This document shows, in pieces, positions 1-8,783 of a DNA stretch of 64,000 bases. The stretch is from the NCBI RefSeq assembly GCF_947500065.1, contig NZ_CANMQT010000001.1:992001-1056000 (forward strand). Reading direction: 5' to 3'. How positions within the stretch are numbered: position 1 is the stretch's first letter; the number at the start of each line of letters is the position of its first letter. A program made the translations under genes and the position numbers. Source of the stretch: an uncultured Aquimarina sp. (GTDB lineage Bacteria; Bacteroidota; Bacteroidia; Flavobacteriales; Flavobacteriaceae). Under the pieces are notes generated by a model. That model made no database searches, was not told the DNA's origin, and saw nothing but the letters and a program-made list of their open reading frames with translations.

Positions 1-28
1 GCAAATTTAACGAAATAAAATTATAAAA

Positions 29-54
29 AAACGCCTTCTTTTCAGAAAGCGTTT
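29..54 (-). terminator. Rho-independent terminator of the Kelch-like lipoprotein gene
   Basis: The 6-bp arms AAACGC (29-34) and GCGTTT (49-54) enclose a further TTCT/AGAA pairing. An A-run lies to the left at 24-30, which is a T-run on the minus strand directly after the hairpin. This fits termination of the leftward gene that ends at 77. Confidence 0.75.
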
Positions 55-76
55 ATGGTTTAAATAAAATAATATT

Positions 77-1528
77 TTAGTTTAAATCTGCTTCAAAAAT
101 CTTGAATGTATAATCATTTTCAAAACCTGTGATCACATATAATTTATTTCTTACGACTGTAAGTTGTCTAAATCCTCCAAAAACAGGAGTATCTAGTTCA
201 AAATCAACTTCTTCAAAAGAATTATCTTGTGTATTAAAGACTCCAAGAAACCCATTAAGCTCATCTATTTGACCATCATCATTATTATCGACCCAAATGC
301 TTCCTCCAACACAAATAAGGTTTTGATATCTCCCTGTAAATGTATCATTTACAAGTTTTGTCATCGTTAAATTATCCCACTCATTTGTATACAGATCGTA
401 TATCAAAATATCATCAGACCCGATAATATTATCAAAAAGGTTGTCCTGTCCTCCGAAAATATATAATTTATTATCTAAAATTTCTCCATCGGCCCAAAGC
501 TTCTCCTTTGGCATACTTGTTACCTCAGAAAACTGATTTGTTAATGTATTAAATTTGTAAAGCTTATCAGAAACACCTTCAAACAAACTTCCTACAATAA
601 AAATATCATCCCCAATTGTAGCAGTACCGTGTCTCGAAAATGAAGGATCATGTTCATATATTGTGGGTGATTCTAACATATCAGTGTCATATACATTTAT
701 TGAATTACTAGATACAGAGACTAATCTGTTATTAATAATCTCCAATTCCTTAGTCGCAAATCCAGAAGGTTGGCAACTAATATTAATATCAAATTCTTTT
801 GTATCTATGTCAAAACTTATAATATCCTCTTCTCTAAACTCACATCCTTCTGTAAAGACTTCTCCTCTTCTGGATATGTATAATTTATTATTTGCATTAG
901 ATCCGGTAAATCCCAAAGTATTAGCAACACCTGGAAGATTTGATAGTGTATACTCTGCAACTTCCTTAAAGATTAAAGATTCCGGAATTATCGGTAAATC
1001 TGTTTCCAAAACCGGGCTTAGTGTAATTTCCAAAAATACACCTGTAGCCACTTCAATTTTTCCTGTTATAGAATTATCAGTTACAATAAAATCTGATAAA
1101 CCATTAAATCCGCTAAATGTATTTGGGTTTCCTTCTGGAATTTCGATACCCAACACTAATTCATCTTCGTATTTATCCATATAAATATCCTCCAAAGATG
1201 TGGCATTCCAGTTAACGGCTTCTCTTTGTTTCCAGATTACCGATGCATTTTCATTCGTTACATTAGGATTATCTTTTATTTCATTTGAAAAAATAAACAC
1301 ATCATCCTTAATATTATACTCATCAGAAACATCTAGAGAACCTGATTTACCCGGTGTTGTAATAATCGCCGTCTCGATACGCCAAGGTTTTTGTGAGTTG
1401 CTTGTAAGTATTTCGATAGTTGTATTGATATCACCCGTTTCATTGGTTGGATTTGCATCATCATCAGATCCACAAGAAATCATTAAAACGATTAAAGTTA
1501 GGTTAAGATAAGAAAGGAACTTATTCAT
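77..1528 (-). CDS. Kelch-like beta-propeller lipoprotein
   Basis: A 483-residue surface or periplasmic lipoprotein. The N-terminus is a lipoprotein signal with a lipobox ending at Cys19, followed by Gly-Ser and acidic residues as in exported Bacteroidota lipoproteins. From about residue 200 to the end there are repeated blade-like units of the type 'NKLYIFGG', with Trp and aromatic residues between them, typical of Kelch/galactose-oxidase propellers. The N-terminal 170 residues resemble no domain I can name. The gene is monocistronic: a hairpin terminator follows and 69 bp separate it from the next gene upstream. A ligand-binding or adhesive surface role is inferred. No catalytic motif was seen. 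Confidence 0.75.
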   Translation of the reverse strand: MNKFLSYLNLTLIVLMISCGSDDDANPTNETGDINTTIEILTSNSQKPWRIETAIITTPGKSGSLDVSDEYNIKDDVFIFSNEIKDNPNVTNENASVIWKQREAVNWNATSLEDIYMDKYEDELVLGIEIPEGNPNTFSGFNGLSDFIVTDNSITGKIEVATGVFLEITLSPVLETDLPIIPESLIFKEVAEYTLSNLPGVANTLGFTGSNANNKLYISRRGEVFTEGCEFREEDIISFDIDTKEFDINISCQPSGFATKELEIINNRLVSVSSNSINVYDTDMLESPTIYEHDPSFSRHGTATIGDDIFIVGSLFEGVSDKLYKFNTLTNQFSEVTSMPKEKLWADGEILDNKLYIFGGQDNLFDNIIGSDDILIYDLYTNEWDNLTMTKLVNDTFTGRYQNLICVGGSIWVDNNDDGQIDELNGFLGVFNTQDNSFEEVDFELDTPVFGGFRQLTVVRNKLYVITGFENDYTFKIFEADLN

Positions 1529-1597
1529 TTTCAGTTTATTTTGGGTTTATAAAGTCGCAAAAATAAATAAATAAATAAAAACTTATAATAATTACTA

Positions 1598-2296
1598 TTA
1601 ATACCTAATAGATGCACGTACTAAGTTATCTTTATAAACAAATAGCATCAAAAAGAAAACCGATATTCCTCCAAATAGATGCCATAACCAATGTGTTCCC
1701 ATATATAAAAAATCTGTTTTCCAGAATTTATCTGCACTTCTAAAACTTACTGCTATGACAAAAAACACAAAGGCCAACATAATCATTTCTTTATGTCTAC
1801 CTTTTGTTTTTATCAGATATAAGACGATAGGCAATAACACGGTAATTGCAGTAATTACATACCCTAATGAAATTCTAACAACTGATGGGATTGGCAACAT
1901 TCTCACAGCAAAGGAGACCCCAAAAATTAGAATAAATACCAATACTCTTTTCCACCAAACTTTGTATAATTTAAAAATGAAATAAAAAACAGCAGACATG
2001 CATAATATCATTATTGGCATCCAATCCATAAATAACCATATCTGATGGCTTCTAGTACCATGAAAAAGTGTTCCTCCAATAAAACCTATAGTAAGAATTG
2101 GCAAGCTGAAAGCCAAAAACAAGTGTTGCTTTGTAGCTTTATATACTCTTATAGAGAAATAAATGATTACAAACAGAAAAACAAGATTGCTAATTGTATT
2201 AAAAGGTTCTACAGGTAATCTACCCATAATGGTTTCCTGATAAATTGGACCACTATCATTGGGAATATTGAGGTCATTGATACTAGTAAGAAGCAT
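1598..2296 (-). CDS. Alkaline ceramidase-like (CREST superfamily) integral membrane protein
   Basis: A 232-residue seven-helix membrane protein with alkaline ceramidase signatures. The N-terminal stretch 'EPFNTISN' (about 30-37) matches the 'EFWNTISN' block of eukaryotic ACER enzymes. His79 with Ser83 in a second helix, Asp91 in 'MDWMP', and His202/His206 in 'THWLWH' supply the CREST Ser/His/Asp/HxxxH zinc site. The family cleaves ceramide-type amides or other lipid amides. Here a role on the sulfonolipids or ceramides common in Bacteroidota is inference. I chose the ATG at 2296; the frame can be extended to a TTG at 2338, but that adds 14 residues with no clear purpose. It lies 80 bp downstream of a small hypothetical gene on the same strand. 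Confidence 0.7.
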   Translation of the reverse strand: MLLTSINDLNIPNDSGPIYQETIMGRLPVEPFNTISNLVFLFVIIYFSIRVYKATKQHLFLAFSLPILTIGFIGGTLFHGTRSHQIWLFMDWMPIMILCMSAVFYFIFKLYKVWWKRVLVFILIFGVSFAVRMLPIPSVVRISLGYVITAITVLLPIVLYLIKTKGRHKEMIMLAFVFFVIAVSFRSADKFWKTDFLYMGTHWLWHLFGGISVFFLMLFVYKDNLVRASIRY

Positions 2297-2376
2297 ATTT
2301 TCTTTTTGTATTAAAGTTAAAAAAAAAATACACTTCAAAAAGAATATTAACTATTGAAGATCAGTGACATGGGTTT

Positions 2377-2733
2377 TTACGAAATATATTCACTTGTCAA
2401 GAAATAGCTGACTATTGCTTCTTTCATAAGCACTGATTGTTCTCCAGCTTTAAGATTAGGCAATTGTTCTTTTACAATATAATGTGGCCATCCCTCTTCA
2501 TCAAAATAATCAAAATCATAATATCCATAGGGTTCTAATAATCGACATATTGCAATATGCATCAAATCCAGTTTTTCATCTTTCTTAAATTTACGATGAA
2601 CCTGACCCAATTCCTGCACTCCAATTAAATAGATGATTGCATCAAGATCCAATGTATCTCCATCTGCAAACTGATTGGATAACTTAGTAACCAATTCTTC
2701 CCATCTTTCCTTTAACTTCTCATCTCTCGCCAT
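2377..2733 (-). CDS. Small conserved-type hypothetical protein
   Basis: A 118-residue soluble acidic protein with no signal peptide and no membrane segment. It is mostly helical in appearance, with an aromatic-acidic middle ('GYYDFDYFDEEGWPHY'). I do not recognise a family with certainty; similar short cytosolic proteins are common in Flavobacteriaceae. Base composition and codon use match its neighbours. It may be cotranscribed with the ceramidase-like gene 80 bp downstream. Its function is unknown. Confidence 0.6.
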   Translation of the reverse strand: MARDEKLKERWEELVTKLSNQFADGDTLDLDAIIYLIGVQELGQVHRKFKKDEKLDLMHIAICRLLEPYGYYDFDYFDEEGWPHYIVKEQLPNLKAGEQSVLMKEAIVSYFLTSEYIS

Positions 2734-3114
2734 ATGGTGGTAAAAATAATACTTACTTTAAAATTAAAACATATCCTCTAGGATTATTATTTTATTTCTT
2801 TTGATTAAGAAAAATTCCTACACACATGTAATTAGATGATTATTAATAGGAACTTTAGATTAATATGATCTTTTCACGTCAAATTAAACCATTTAAGCAC
2901 CATATTTTAAAAGTAAATATTCCGCAAATTGATGTTTTTACAAATTTTAAAATGTTAATAAAAATGTTAAAAAAACCTACTTAATAAGGCTTGGAAATAA
3001 AATATGGACGTTGAAAATTATTTTAACATTATTTTAACATTTGTTTACTCTTGTTTACTTTAGGGCTTTACAGGTGATTTATAAAGATATTTTTAACTGA
3101 AAATTCCCTGAAAA

Positions 3115-3365
3115 ACTAAACTTTAACAGCTGCGGAGAAACCGTATTAATAAGGGTGAAAGTCTGTACACAAATCTTGCTGCATTGTGATTACCTTGCAT
3201 ATACCCTAGCAAATCAGCAAACTCATTTAACATTAATACTAAACATATAATTTAAATTTCTCCGGTCGGAAAAATTTAAATTATATGTTGTAAAAAATTC
3301 GTACATAGTAAAAAATAACCCCGCGATTGTAAAACTTTGGAGAGTACACAAAAGCGAGGTCTAGT
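3115..3365 (+). ncRNA. Candidate structured RNA (leader or small RNA)
   Basis: This stretch has short complementary pairs (CGG/CCG around 3133-3143; AGGGT at 3152 with ACCCT at 3203), the word GTACACAAA twice (near 3167 and 3343), and a long perfect hairpin at 3242-3289. The words 'GGGTGAAAGTC' and 'TGCATTGTGAT' loosely recall a cobalamin riboswitch core, but the conserved B12 box is not present. No known family is assigned. The strand is a guess. Confidence 0.3.
3242..3289. repeat. Perfect 18-bp inverted repeat (hairpin)
   Basis: The arm at 3242-3259 (AACATATAATTTAAATTT) is exactly complementary to 3272-3289. The 12-nt centre contains a further TCC/GGA pairing with a GGTC loop. There is no T-run after it on the plus strand, so it is not a standard terminator. 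It could be a structured RNA arm or a protein-binding palindrome. Confidence 0.85.
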
Positions 3366-3859
3366 ATAACGATCAATAAAAATCAATCATTATGAGGAAA
3401 AATCTTCCCTGTATTTACTACCCGAAGGTCATCTTTTCAAAACAAATTTCCTTTAATAAAGGAAAGGACACATCATTTTATCCTATCATCATCTTTATAA
3501 ACGATAATATGGTAACAAATATTATAATTTATAAAACCCTGAAACACCTAGTCAAAGTATACTTTTCGAATTTACGCTTTTTTTTTATCAAAAGATATTC
3601 TGGCATACACGAACATAGTCTAGAATAAATTTATGATCATCTAATAACGATAAAACTATAATCACATATAGTAATTGCTTGCTATTGATGATGATATGCA
3701 CTTAAAATTCTAGAAGAAACTATTCGCTCAGGTTTATATTTTATAAATGGTATTTCTACCTGATTTTGCTTCTAAAATTTACAAAAAAATTAAATACGCC
3801 CTTTTCGTATTCAAGTTTTTTTGCTAGAACCATTTATCCACATTCCCAATTCTGCATCC

Positions 3860-4474
3860 ATGAAAAATATAACAGCTATTCTGCTTACACTTACCCTTTT
3901 CGCATCTTGTACTTACGAAGATGATTCTGCTCCATTACATATAGAACAAATATTTGTTGATAATCCTGATGAAACCATAATTCTAGATATCATCTACGTT
4001 TTGCCTAGTAAGTCTACCAATAAGTCTATTTACAGTCTTAATGAATCTGACTTTATCAAAAATCTAAATGGTTCGTATTTTAATCGTTATAATATAGGTT
4101 TAAAATTGGGGCAGGTTAAGACGATGATAAATGATGAACTGTATGACCTTAGAGATAATAGAAATTCAGAGTCAAGGGTCTTTTTGCAAGAAACACAGGA
4201 ACATTACAATCAAAAAAGACTAACTGCTTACATCATAAAAAGAGCAAATACTATTGCTATTGCAGGTATAGGCAAAGATCAACGAATCCTTATTACTGAT
4301 GAATTTTTAAATCAATCAACAGTTCCTCATGAAATAGGTCATGCATTAGGTTTATTTCATTTTGAAGAGGAAGGCAATCTAATGAGTCTTATAAGACCAT
4401 ATTTGAGAAAAGAGTTTACAGATGCACAAGTAAGTAGAATGAAAGAACGTATTAACAAAATCAATTCTTTATAG
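3860..4474 (+). CDS. Metzincin-like zinc metalloprotease lipoprotein
   Basis: A 204-residue lipoprotein with lipobox Cys17 ('LFASC'). The zinc-binding motif HEIGHALGLFH runs from His157 to His167 with catalytic Glu158, and 'NLMS' (Met175) lies eight residues further on, where a Met-turn is expected. This is the metzincin arrangement, although the spacing to the Met-turn is very short. The protein is probably tethered to the membrane and cleaves peptides or proteins in the periplasm or at the cell surface. I chose the ATG at 3860. An in-frame TTG at 3821 would place 13 polar residues ahead of a complete lipoprotein signal. It converges on the outer-membrane protein gene to its right. Confidence 0.75.
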   Translation: MKNITAILLTLTLFASCTYEDDSAPLHIEQIFVDNPDETIILDIIYVLPSKSTNKSIYSLNESDFIKNLNGSYFNRYNIGLKLGQVKTMINDELYDLRDNRNSESRVFLQETQEHYNQKRLTAYIIKRANTIAIAGIGKDQRILITDEFLNQSTVPHEIGHALGLFHFEEEGNLMSLIRPYLRKEFTDAQVSRMKERINKINSL

Positions 4475-4495
4475 GCTCTTATTTAGGTGCAAACC

Positions 4496-5629
4496 TTAAA
4501 ACTCCCACAATATGCCAACCCCAGCATATTGATTTCTATAATTCCTGAATGATCTTGCATCAATATCACTATAGTTAGTGCTTCTGATTCTAGAAAACAT
4601 AGTAGCAGTAATAGAAAAACCGCTACCTATCTTATGTGCTCCATCTAATTGAAAATTTGAATATTCATACTTTAGGTCTTCCCCAATAAGTCCATCAGTA
4701 TTTCTAGCTTCAATATCTGTATAGTTTCTTGTGATGAAAGAAAAGCTTCCTTTGATTTTTGTCTTGTCATTGTCATATTTTATAGCAATTCCTGGTCCGA
4801 ACTGATTGAATCCTGAGCGATTGGTAGAGTTATCAATTCTCACATAATAGGCAAAATTTGGTTTGATTTCTAATCGCTTACTAAAAGGAAGTTTGTAATA
4901 CAAAGTCCCTTTTAGATAATCCCAGTCTCTTTCTCCATCCGATTCAATCTCACTAGCATTAAATGTATCATAGCGCCTCTTTTTTGCATAAACAGTTACC
5001 CCTAACTTATGTTTTAACTTATTAACCTTAAAAGACTGAACCGAAGAAAATTGAACTCCAAATTCACTATACTGCAAATCCCGAACACCAAAGGCATCAA
5101 AATTTCTAAAATTATAAAACCCTTCGACCGCAAGTTCATTATTTCTAAATGGTACAAATTTTACCCCTAAAGTTCCTCCATAATTGGTATATCCTAAAGG
5201 GTTAATGAGAACGTCCTGATCACCTCCAAGCCCTTCTCTATTCATTCTTATAAATCTTGCTTCAGCAAACAAAGTTGTTTCTCTGCTAAACTTATAATCA
5301 TATTTGGCATTTACATTCAAACTCCAATAGCTATCATCAGAATTCTCATAAAATATTCGTGAAAAAGGATTTGCAGACACTCTGAATCTATTTTTATTCC
5401 ATGTATAACGGTATTTATAATCCAATTCTAGATCCTGATAAAAACTACTAGATATCAAATCATCTTTTGTCAATACAATACCGCCTGTTCTTATTTCATC
5501 AGGGCTTCTAAAATAATTATATTCATAGCCAGCTTGTGTTTCTACTTTGAACATATTTTTACTTTGCCCATATGACACAATACTTGTCAGTGCCAGCAGG
5601 ATCGTTATTGAGATTTTCGTTGTATTCAT
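4496..5629 (-). CDS. Outer-membrane beta-barrel protein of the transglutaminase/ATP-grasp operon
   Basis: A 377-residue protein with a Sec signal ending near 'SYGQ' and, from there to the C-terminal Phe, alternating aromatic/polar strands (for example 'NKNRFRVSANPFSRIFYE', 'NQYAGVGILWEF') typical of an outer-membrane barrel. The terminal aromatic residue suits BAM-dependent assembly. I chose the ATG at 5629, 19 bp after the stop of the ATP-grasp gene. The longer frame to 5671 would overlap that gene and add a Lys/Asn-rich extension before the signal peptide. It is the third gene of a leftward operon with a 7TM transglutaminase-like protein and an ATP-grasp ligase. A pore or surface anchor for their product is inference. 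Confidence 0.75.
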   Translation of the reverse strand: MNTTKISITILLALTSIVSYGQSKNMFKVETQAGYEYNYFRSPDEIRTGGIVLTKDDLISSSFYQDLELDYKYRYTWNKNRFRVSANPFSRIFYENSDDSYWSLNVNAKYDYKFSRETTLFAEARFIRMNREGLGGDQDVLINPLGYTNYGGTLGVKFVPFRNNELAVEGFYNFRNFDAFGVRDLQYSEFGVQFSSVQSFKVNKLKHKLGVTVYAKKRRYDTFNASEIESDGERDWDYLKGTLYYKLPFSKRLEIKPNFAYYVRIDNSTNRSGFNQFGPGIAIKYDNDKTKIKGSFSFITRNYTDIEARNTDGLIGEDLKYEYSNFQLDGAHKIGSGFSITATMFSRIRSTNYSDIDARSFRNYRNQYAGVGILWEF

Positions 5630-5648
5630 ATTTATTATTTTTCCCTTA

Positions 5649-6533
5649 TTATTTATTCGTTTTTTCTTCAATTGCTTTTTTTAGGCCTTGTTTATTCACT
5701 AATTGTATTCCTAATCCCGGACGCACATTTATTTCCATTATTTGTGGCCCTTTATTTTTATCAATTACAATATCAATTCCGAGGTAATCCAAAGGGAAAA
5801 CCTTTGCTGTTTCAATTGATATTTCCAATATTTCTTTCCAATAAGGAATAGGAACATCCTTTATCACAAATTCACTATCCGGATGATGATCAAAATAGTT
5901 TTTGCCATCATATACCTCTGTCAATGTTCCTTTGTCCAAATCCACTCCAATACCCACTCCATTTTGATGAAGATTTGCTTTACCATCTGATCTGTCAGTA
6001 GGCATTCTTAACATTCCCATTAGTGGAGTATTATTAAGAGTAATAATTCTAAAATCGGGTACACCTTGTGGGTATATTTCATGGAAAAACGGATGGGGTT
6101 CTATACACTCTTCTACCAAAACTCTATCGTGAGAACCTAGAGAAAAGAATCCCATAATAGTAGCAGCCATATGCTGAAATATCTGTCGCTCTGTAATTAT
6201 TTTTCCACTGCTTGTCCAATTACCTTCTGCATTTTTTTTAATAATTTTAATACCTCCACCACCACATCCATTTGCAGGTTTTATAGCCATTGCATCGTAT
6301 TTCTTGCAAGCTTCCCAAGCTTTTTTAATATCACTGTTGTATTCTATTACAGCATATGTATCTGCACAAGGAATATCATATTGATGTAATATTTCTTTTG
6401 TCAAAACTTTATCATCCGCAAGTGGATAATGTTTTTTAGCATTATTAGGATAGATCAGTTTAATATTTCTTTCGTTTAAACCAATTACGTTTGAGCTTTT
6501 CCGTGGTTTTATTTTTAGAATTGTTGACAACAT
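5649..6533 (-). CDS. RimK-related ATP-grasp ligase (alpha-L-glutamate ligase-like)
   Basis: A 294-residue cytosolic ATP-grasp enzyme. Lys85 and the glycine-rich loop 'NGCGGGGIKI' (88-97) bind ATP, and Asp254, Glu267 and Asn269 in 'GIDIVID...QIMEINVRPG' form the metal site. It resembles the alpha-L-glutamate-ligase-like group related to RimK, which joins an amino acid or peptide to a carboxylate. Members of this group are repeatedly found beside membrane proteins with a transglutaminase domain and seven helices, exactly as here. The substrate is unknown. Both operon neighbours are envelope proteins, so a product destined for the cell envelope is likely. Confidence 0.8.
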   Translation of the reverse strand: MLSTILKIKPRKSSNVIGLNERNIKLIYPNNAKKHYPLADDKVLTKEILHQYDIPCADTYAVIEYNSDIKKAWEACKKYDAMAIKPANGCGGGGIKIIKKNAEGNWTSSGKIITERQIFQHMAATIMGFFSLGSHDRVLVEECIEPHPFFHEIYPQGVPDFRIITLNNTPLMGMLRMPTDRSDGKANLHQNGVGIGVDLDKGTLTEVYDGKNYFDHHPDSEFVIKDVPIPYWKEILEISIETAKVFPLDYLGIDIVIDKNKGPQIMEINVRPGLGIQLVNKQGLKKAIEEKTNK

Positions 6534-6624
6534 AGTTTTTAAGATTTTTTAGACATTAAATACCTATTCATCGGCTTTTAATTAATAAGCACGAAAAATT
6601 CCGGGTACTGTAATTAACTATTGA

Positions 6625-8193
6625 TTAACTAAATAATGGTTTGAATCGGTAGAACTCCACCCATCTAATACCTATGTATCTTCCTAGTAATATTGAAGAC
6701 GTGATAATTAATAGAATAATCTCTGGGAAGATTATTAATATAGATGGTAATGCCTTCCAGGATAATAATCCAAAACAGATAGTAGTGGCTAATAAAGTTT
6801 GAAACAACTTATCGATTGCCATTTTGTAACCATCTTCTACCGTTGCACGGGAAAATCGTTCTGCAGCTATTGTTAAAATAATAGTTGGAAAAAAGGTCAA
6901 TGTGGTAAGCCAAGTGATGTTATATTTTAGGCCTATAATGGCAGCAATAATAATTAATCCAACCATAATTGTAAGAGAAACAACCAATTTAGGTGTGTAC
7001 AATAATCCTATTTTATCAAAAGGATAAGAGATCAATCCTACCAATAATATCAATCCAACAAATAATATAATTCCGGATAAGTACCCTATATGTAATAGAG
7101 AAAATGCAATCAAAACAGGAAGAAAAATTCCAAACGTTTTTACGCCTACTACATTTCTTAAAAAGGCAACTAATAAACCTCCAAGTGGCAATAATAATAG
7201 AAGATTTAACGATGATTTTGGCATTATACCTCCTTCTACAAGTCCCCAAAGAGAAATCCCAGATAATGCACGAATTTCTTCAGAATTCATCTTTAAAAAA
7301 GCAATATGATTTATTTCCTTTATTTGATATGTATAATCAAACTGAATTCCTGGAGTATGTGTTATTAAGAATTCATCTCCCTGATAAATTTCTAAATAAT
7401 TAGATGGTAAGTATGCAAAGTGACCATTCAAAGTGTCAAAAGGAACCCAAGTATCATTAATAAGTACTTCTGCCCACACATGAGATGTTCTTTTATTAGA
7501 ATTTTTTGCAATAATTCCCCCTTTAATTCTAGCAGGATATCCCAGGTTTCGGGATAGCGCAACAAATAATCTACTTTTCCCATTACAGGATGCCTTGTTT
7601 TGCTTGATTGTAGTTAACGCATCTGTCAAAGTAATAATTGGTGCTGAAGGAATCGCTGATACATAGTCAAAAACATTCTTAATGACTTCTTTATCATCTT
7701 TAGCTTTCTGAACAAGTCCTTTTGCTAATTCACTTATCGACGCATCATCTGATTGGATATTCAGTGTAGGTTCTAAATATTTTTTATAGATATCCGAAAC
7801 CTTTATAAAGGTTTTAGGGATAATATAACTCTGATCTTTGCCCTCAAAAGTGAATTCGTAGTTTACAGAGTGATACGCATTTCCATTCGCTGTATTCCAA
7901 ATAGCTCTTACATTTTCATTTTTCTCTTCCCTTTTCTTAAAATGTAAAGTGCTATCTGCTTTTATGTTTCCTTCAGAAATTCTTTGTCTCGAGTTATCTT
8001 TGGGAATAAATGTTTTTACATAAGTGTCTTTATCTCCCGACTTAAAAAAATAAGCATAATTTACCTTATACACTTTATCTGGATTAAAGTCATCATAATT
8101 ATTTACTATTGGTTTTAATTTAAGTCCAATAGAGATAACTGCTACAAGAGTGATTAAGATAACTATAGTTCTAAGATTTGTTTTGGAATTCAT
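6625..8193 (-). CDS. Transglutaminase-like domain fused to seven transmembrane helices
   Basis: A 522-residue protein with one N-terminal membrane anchor (about 8-28), a periplasmic region, a transglutaminase-like core (about 150-275) and seven closely packed helices from about 335 to 515. The family is usually described as an inactive transglutaminase fused to 7TM. Here, however, Cys203 ('ASCNGKS'), His238 ('TSHVWAE') and Asp253 ('PFDTLNG') sit where the catalytic triad is expected. It is the first gene of the leftward operon with the ATP-grasp ligase and a barrel. Its start lies 14 bp from a conserved 37-bp motif that is also found in front of the FecR gene, suggesting sigma-factor control. 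Confidence 0.8.
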   Translation of the reverse strand: MNSKTNLRTIVILITLVAVISIGLKLKPIVNNYDDFNPDKVYKVNYAYFFKSGDKDTYVKTFIPKDNSRQRISEGNIKADSTLHFKKREEKNENVRAIWNTANGNAYHSVNYEFTFEGKDQSYIIPKTFIKVSDIYKKYLEPTLNIQSDDASISELAKGLVQKAKDDKEVIKNVFDYVSAIPSAPIITLTDALTTIKQNKASCNGKSRLFVALSRNLGYPARIKGGIIAKNSNKRTSHVWAEVLINDTWVPFDTLNGHFAYLPSNYLEIYQGDEFLITHTPGIQFDYTYQIKEINHIAFLKMNSEEIRALSGISLWGLVEGGIMPKSSLNLLLLLPLGGLLVAFLRNVVGVKTFGIFLPVLIAFSLLHIGYLSGIILFVGLILLVGLISYPFDKIGLLYTPKLVVSLTIMVGLIIIAAIIGLKYNITWLTTLTFFPTIILTIAAERFSRATVEDGYKMAIDKLFQTLLATTICFGLLSWKALPSILIIFPEIILLIITSSILLGRYIGIRWVEFYRFKPLFS

Positions 8194-8207
8194 AATGAGT
8201 TATTTTT

Positions 8208-8244
8208 GGCTGTATAACCGGGCATAAGAAAAATACCCTACCCC
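8208..8244 (-). promoter_or_regulatory. 37-bp promoter-like motif, copy 1, facing the transglutaminase operon
   Basis: Read on the minus strand, this contains GGGTAGGGTATTTT followed by CTTATGCCCGGTTATA, ending 14 bp before the ATG at 8193. It matches copy 2 (8784-8820) at 32 of 37 positions, in opposite orientation. The two copies flank the ECF sigma gene and point outward. I read them as promoters recognised by that sigma factor; this is inference from position and conservation. Confidence 0.65.
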
Positions 8245-8268
8245 GACTTGAAAAAAAATATTTCTTTT

Positions 8269-8781
8269 ATGAGTGCGTCTCCCAAATCCGTTTGTGAACA
8301 ACCTGTATTCAATGAATTGTTTAAAACGCATGCCAAAACCATTAGAAATCATATTTATTACAAATGTGGAGATCCAGATCAAGCCGAAGATATTATGCAA
8401 GAAGCTTTTATTCGATTATGGAATAATTGTAAAAAAATCATCTTAGAAAAAGCAAGAGCATTTTTATATAAAGCATCTACCAATTTATTTCTCAATCAAG
8501 TCGAACATCAAAAAGTACGATTAGCATATTCTAAGTTATCTCATCGAGATAGGAATCATGAATCTCCTGATTTTATATTAGAAGAGAAAGAGTTTATGAT
8601 AAAGTTACAGAATGCGATAGCAGATCTTACTGAAGCACAACGAGAAGTATTTTTATTAAATCGTATTGATAAAAAAACATACAACGAAATAGCCGAAATG
8701 CTGGGCATTTCTGTAAAAGCAGTAGAAAAGAGAATGCATAATGCTCTTAAAAAATTAAGGAAGATCATAAAAAATATTTGA
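8269..8781 (+). CDS. ECF RNA polymerase sigma factor (FecI-like)
   Basis: A 170-residue sigma-70 family protein of extracytoplasmic-function type. Region 2 is seen in 'GDPDQAEDIMQEAFIRLW' and region 4 in 'LTEAQREVFLL...YNEIAEMLGISVKAVEKR', the helix-turn-helix that reads the -35 element. There is no region 3. I chose the ATG at 8269; a TTG at 8248 lies only four bases from the neighbouring motif. The downstream FecR and STN-containing TonB receptor make the usual three-part surface-signalling cascade, in which an outer-membrane ligand releases the sigma factor. Copies of one 37-bp motif lie before and after the gene. Confidence 0.9.
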   Translation: MSASPKSVCEQPVFNELFKTHAKTIRNHIYYKCGDPDQAEDIMQEAFIRLWNNCKKIILEKARAFLYKASTNLFLNQVEHQKVRLAYSKLSHRDRNHESPDFILEEKEFMIKLQNAIADLTEAQREVFLLNRIDKKTYNEIAEMLGISVKAVEKRMHNALKKLRKIIKNI

Positions 8782-8783
8782 TT

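Larger units (their letters stand above)
2734..3859. other. 1.1-kb stretch without a convincing protein gene
   Basis: The region separates two divergent units. Its left half (2734-3110) is very AT-rich with repeated 'TTTTAACATT' and 'TGTTTAC' words, which look like promoter DNA. The middle (3115-3365) is less AT-rich and holds possible RNA structure (separate entries). A 78-codon frame at 3392-3628 was judged non-coding: its product is almost only Ile, Lys, Phe, Asn and Tyr, as translated AT-rich spacer would be. Nothing else was recognised at 3629-3859. Confidence 0.6.

Noticed and set aside
3115..3230. Cobalamin riboswitch
   Set aside because: GGTGAAA- and TGTGAT-like words are present, but the conserved B12 box and core pairing are missing and no cobalamin gene lies downstream.
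3392..3628. A 78-codon open frame after the hairpin region
   Set aside because: The product is mostly Ile, Lys, Phe, Asn and Tyr with no domain, signal or codon pattern. It looks like translated AT-rich spacer.
8200..8400. A 66-codon leftward frame over the sigma gene start
   Set aside because: It is the antisense shadow of the sigma gene and covers the 37-bp motif. The sigma frame has clear domains.
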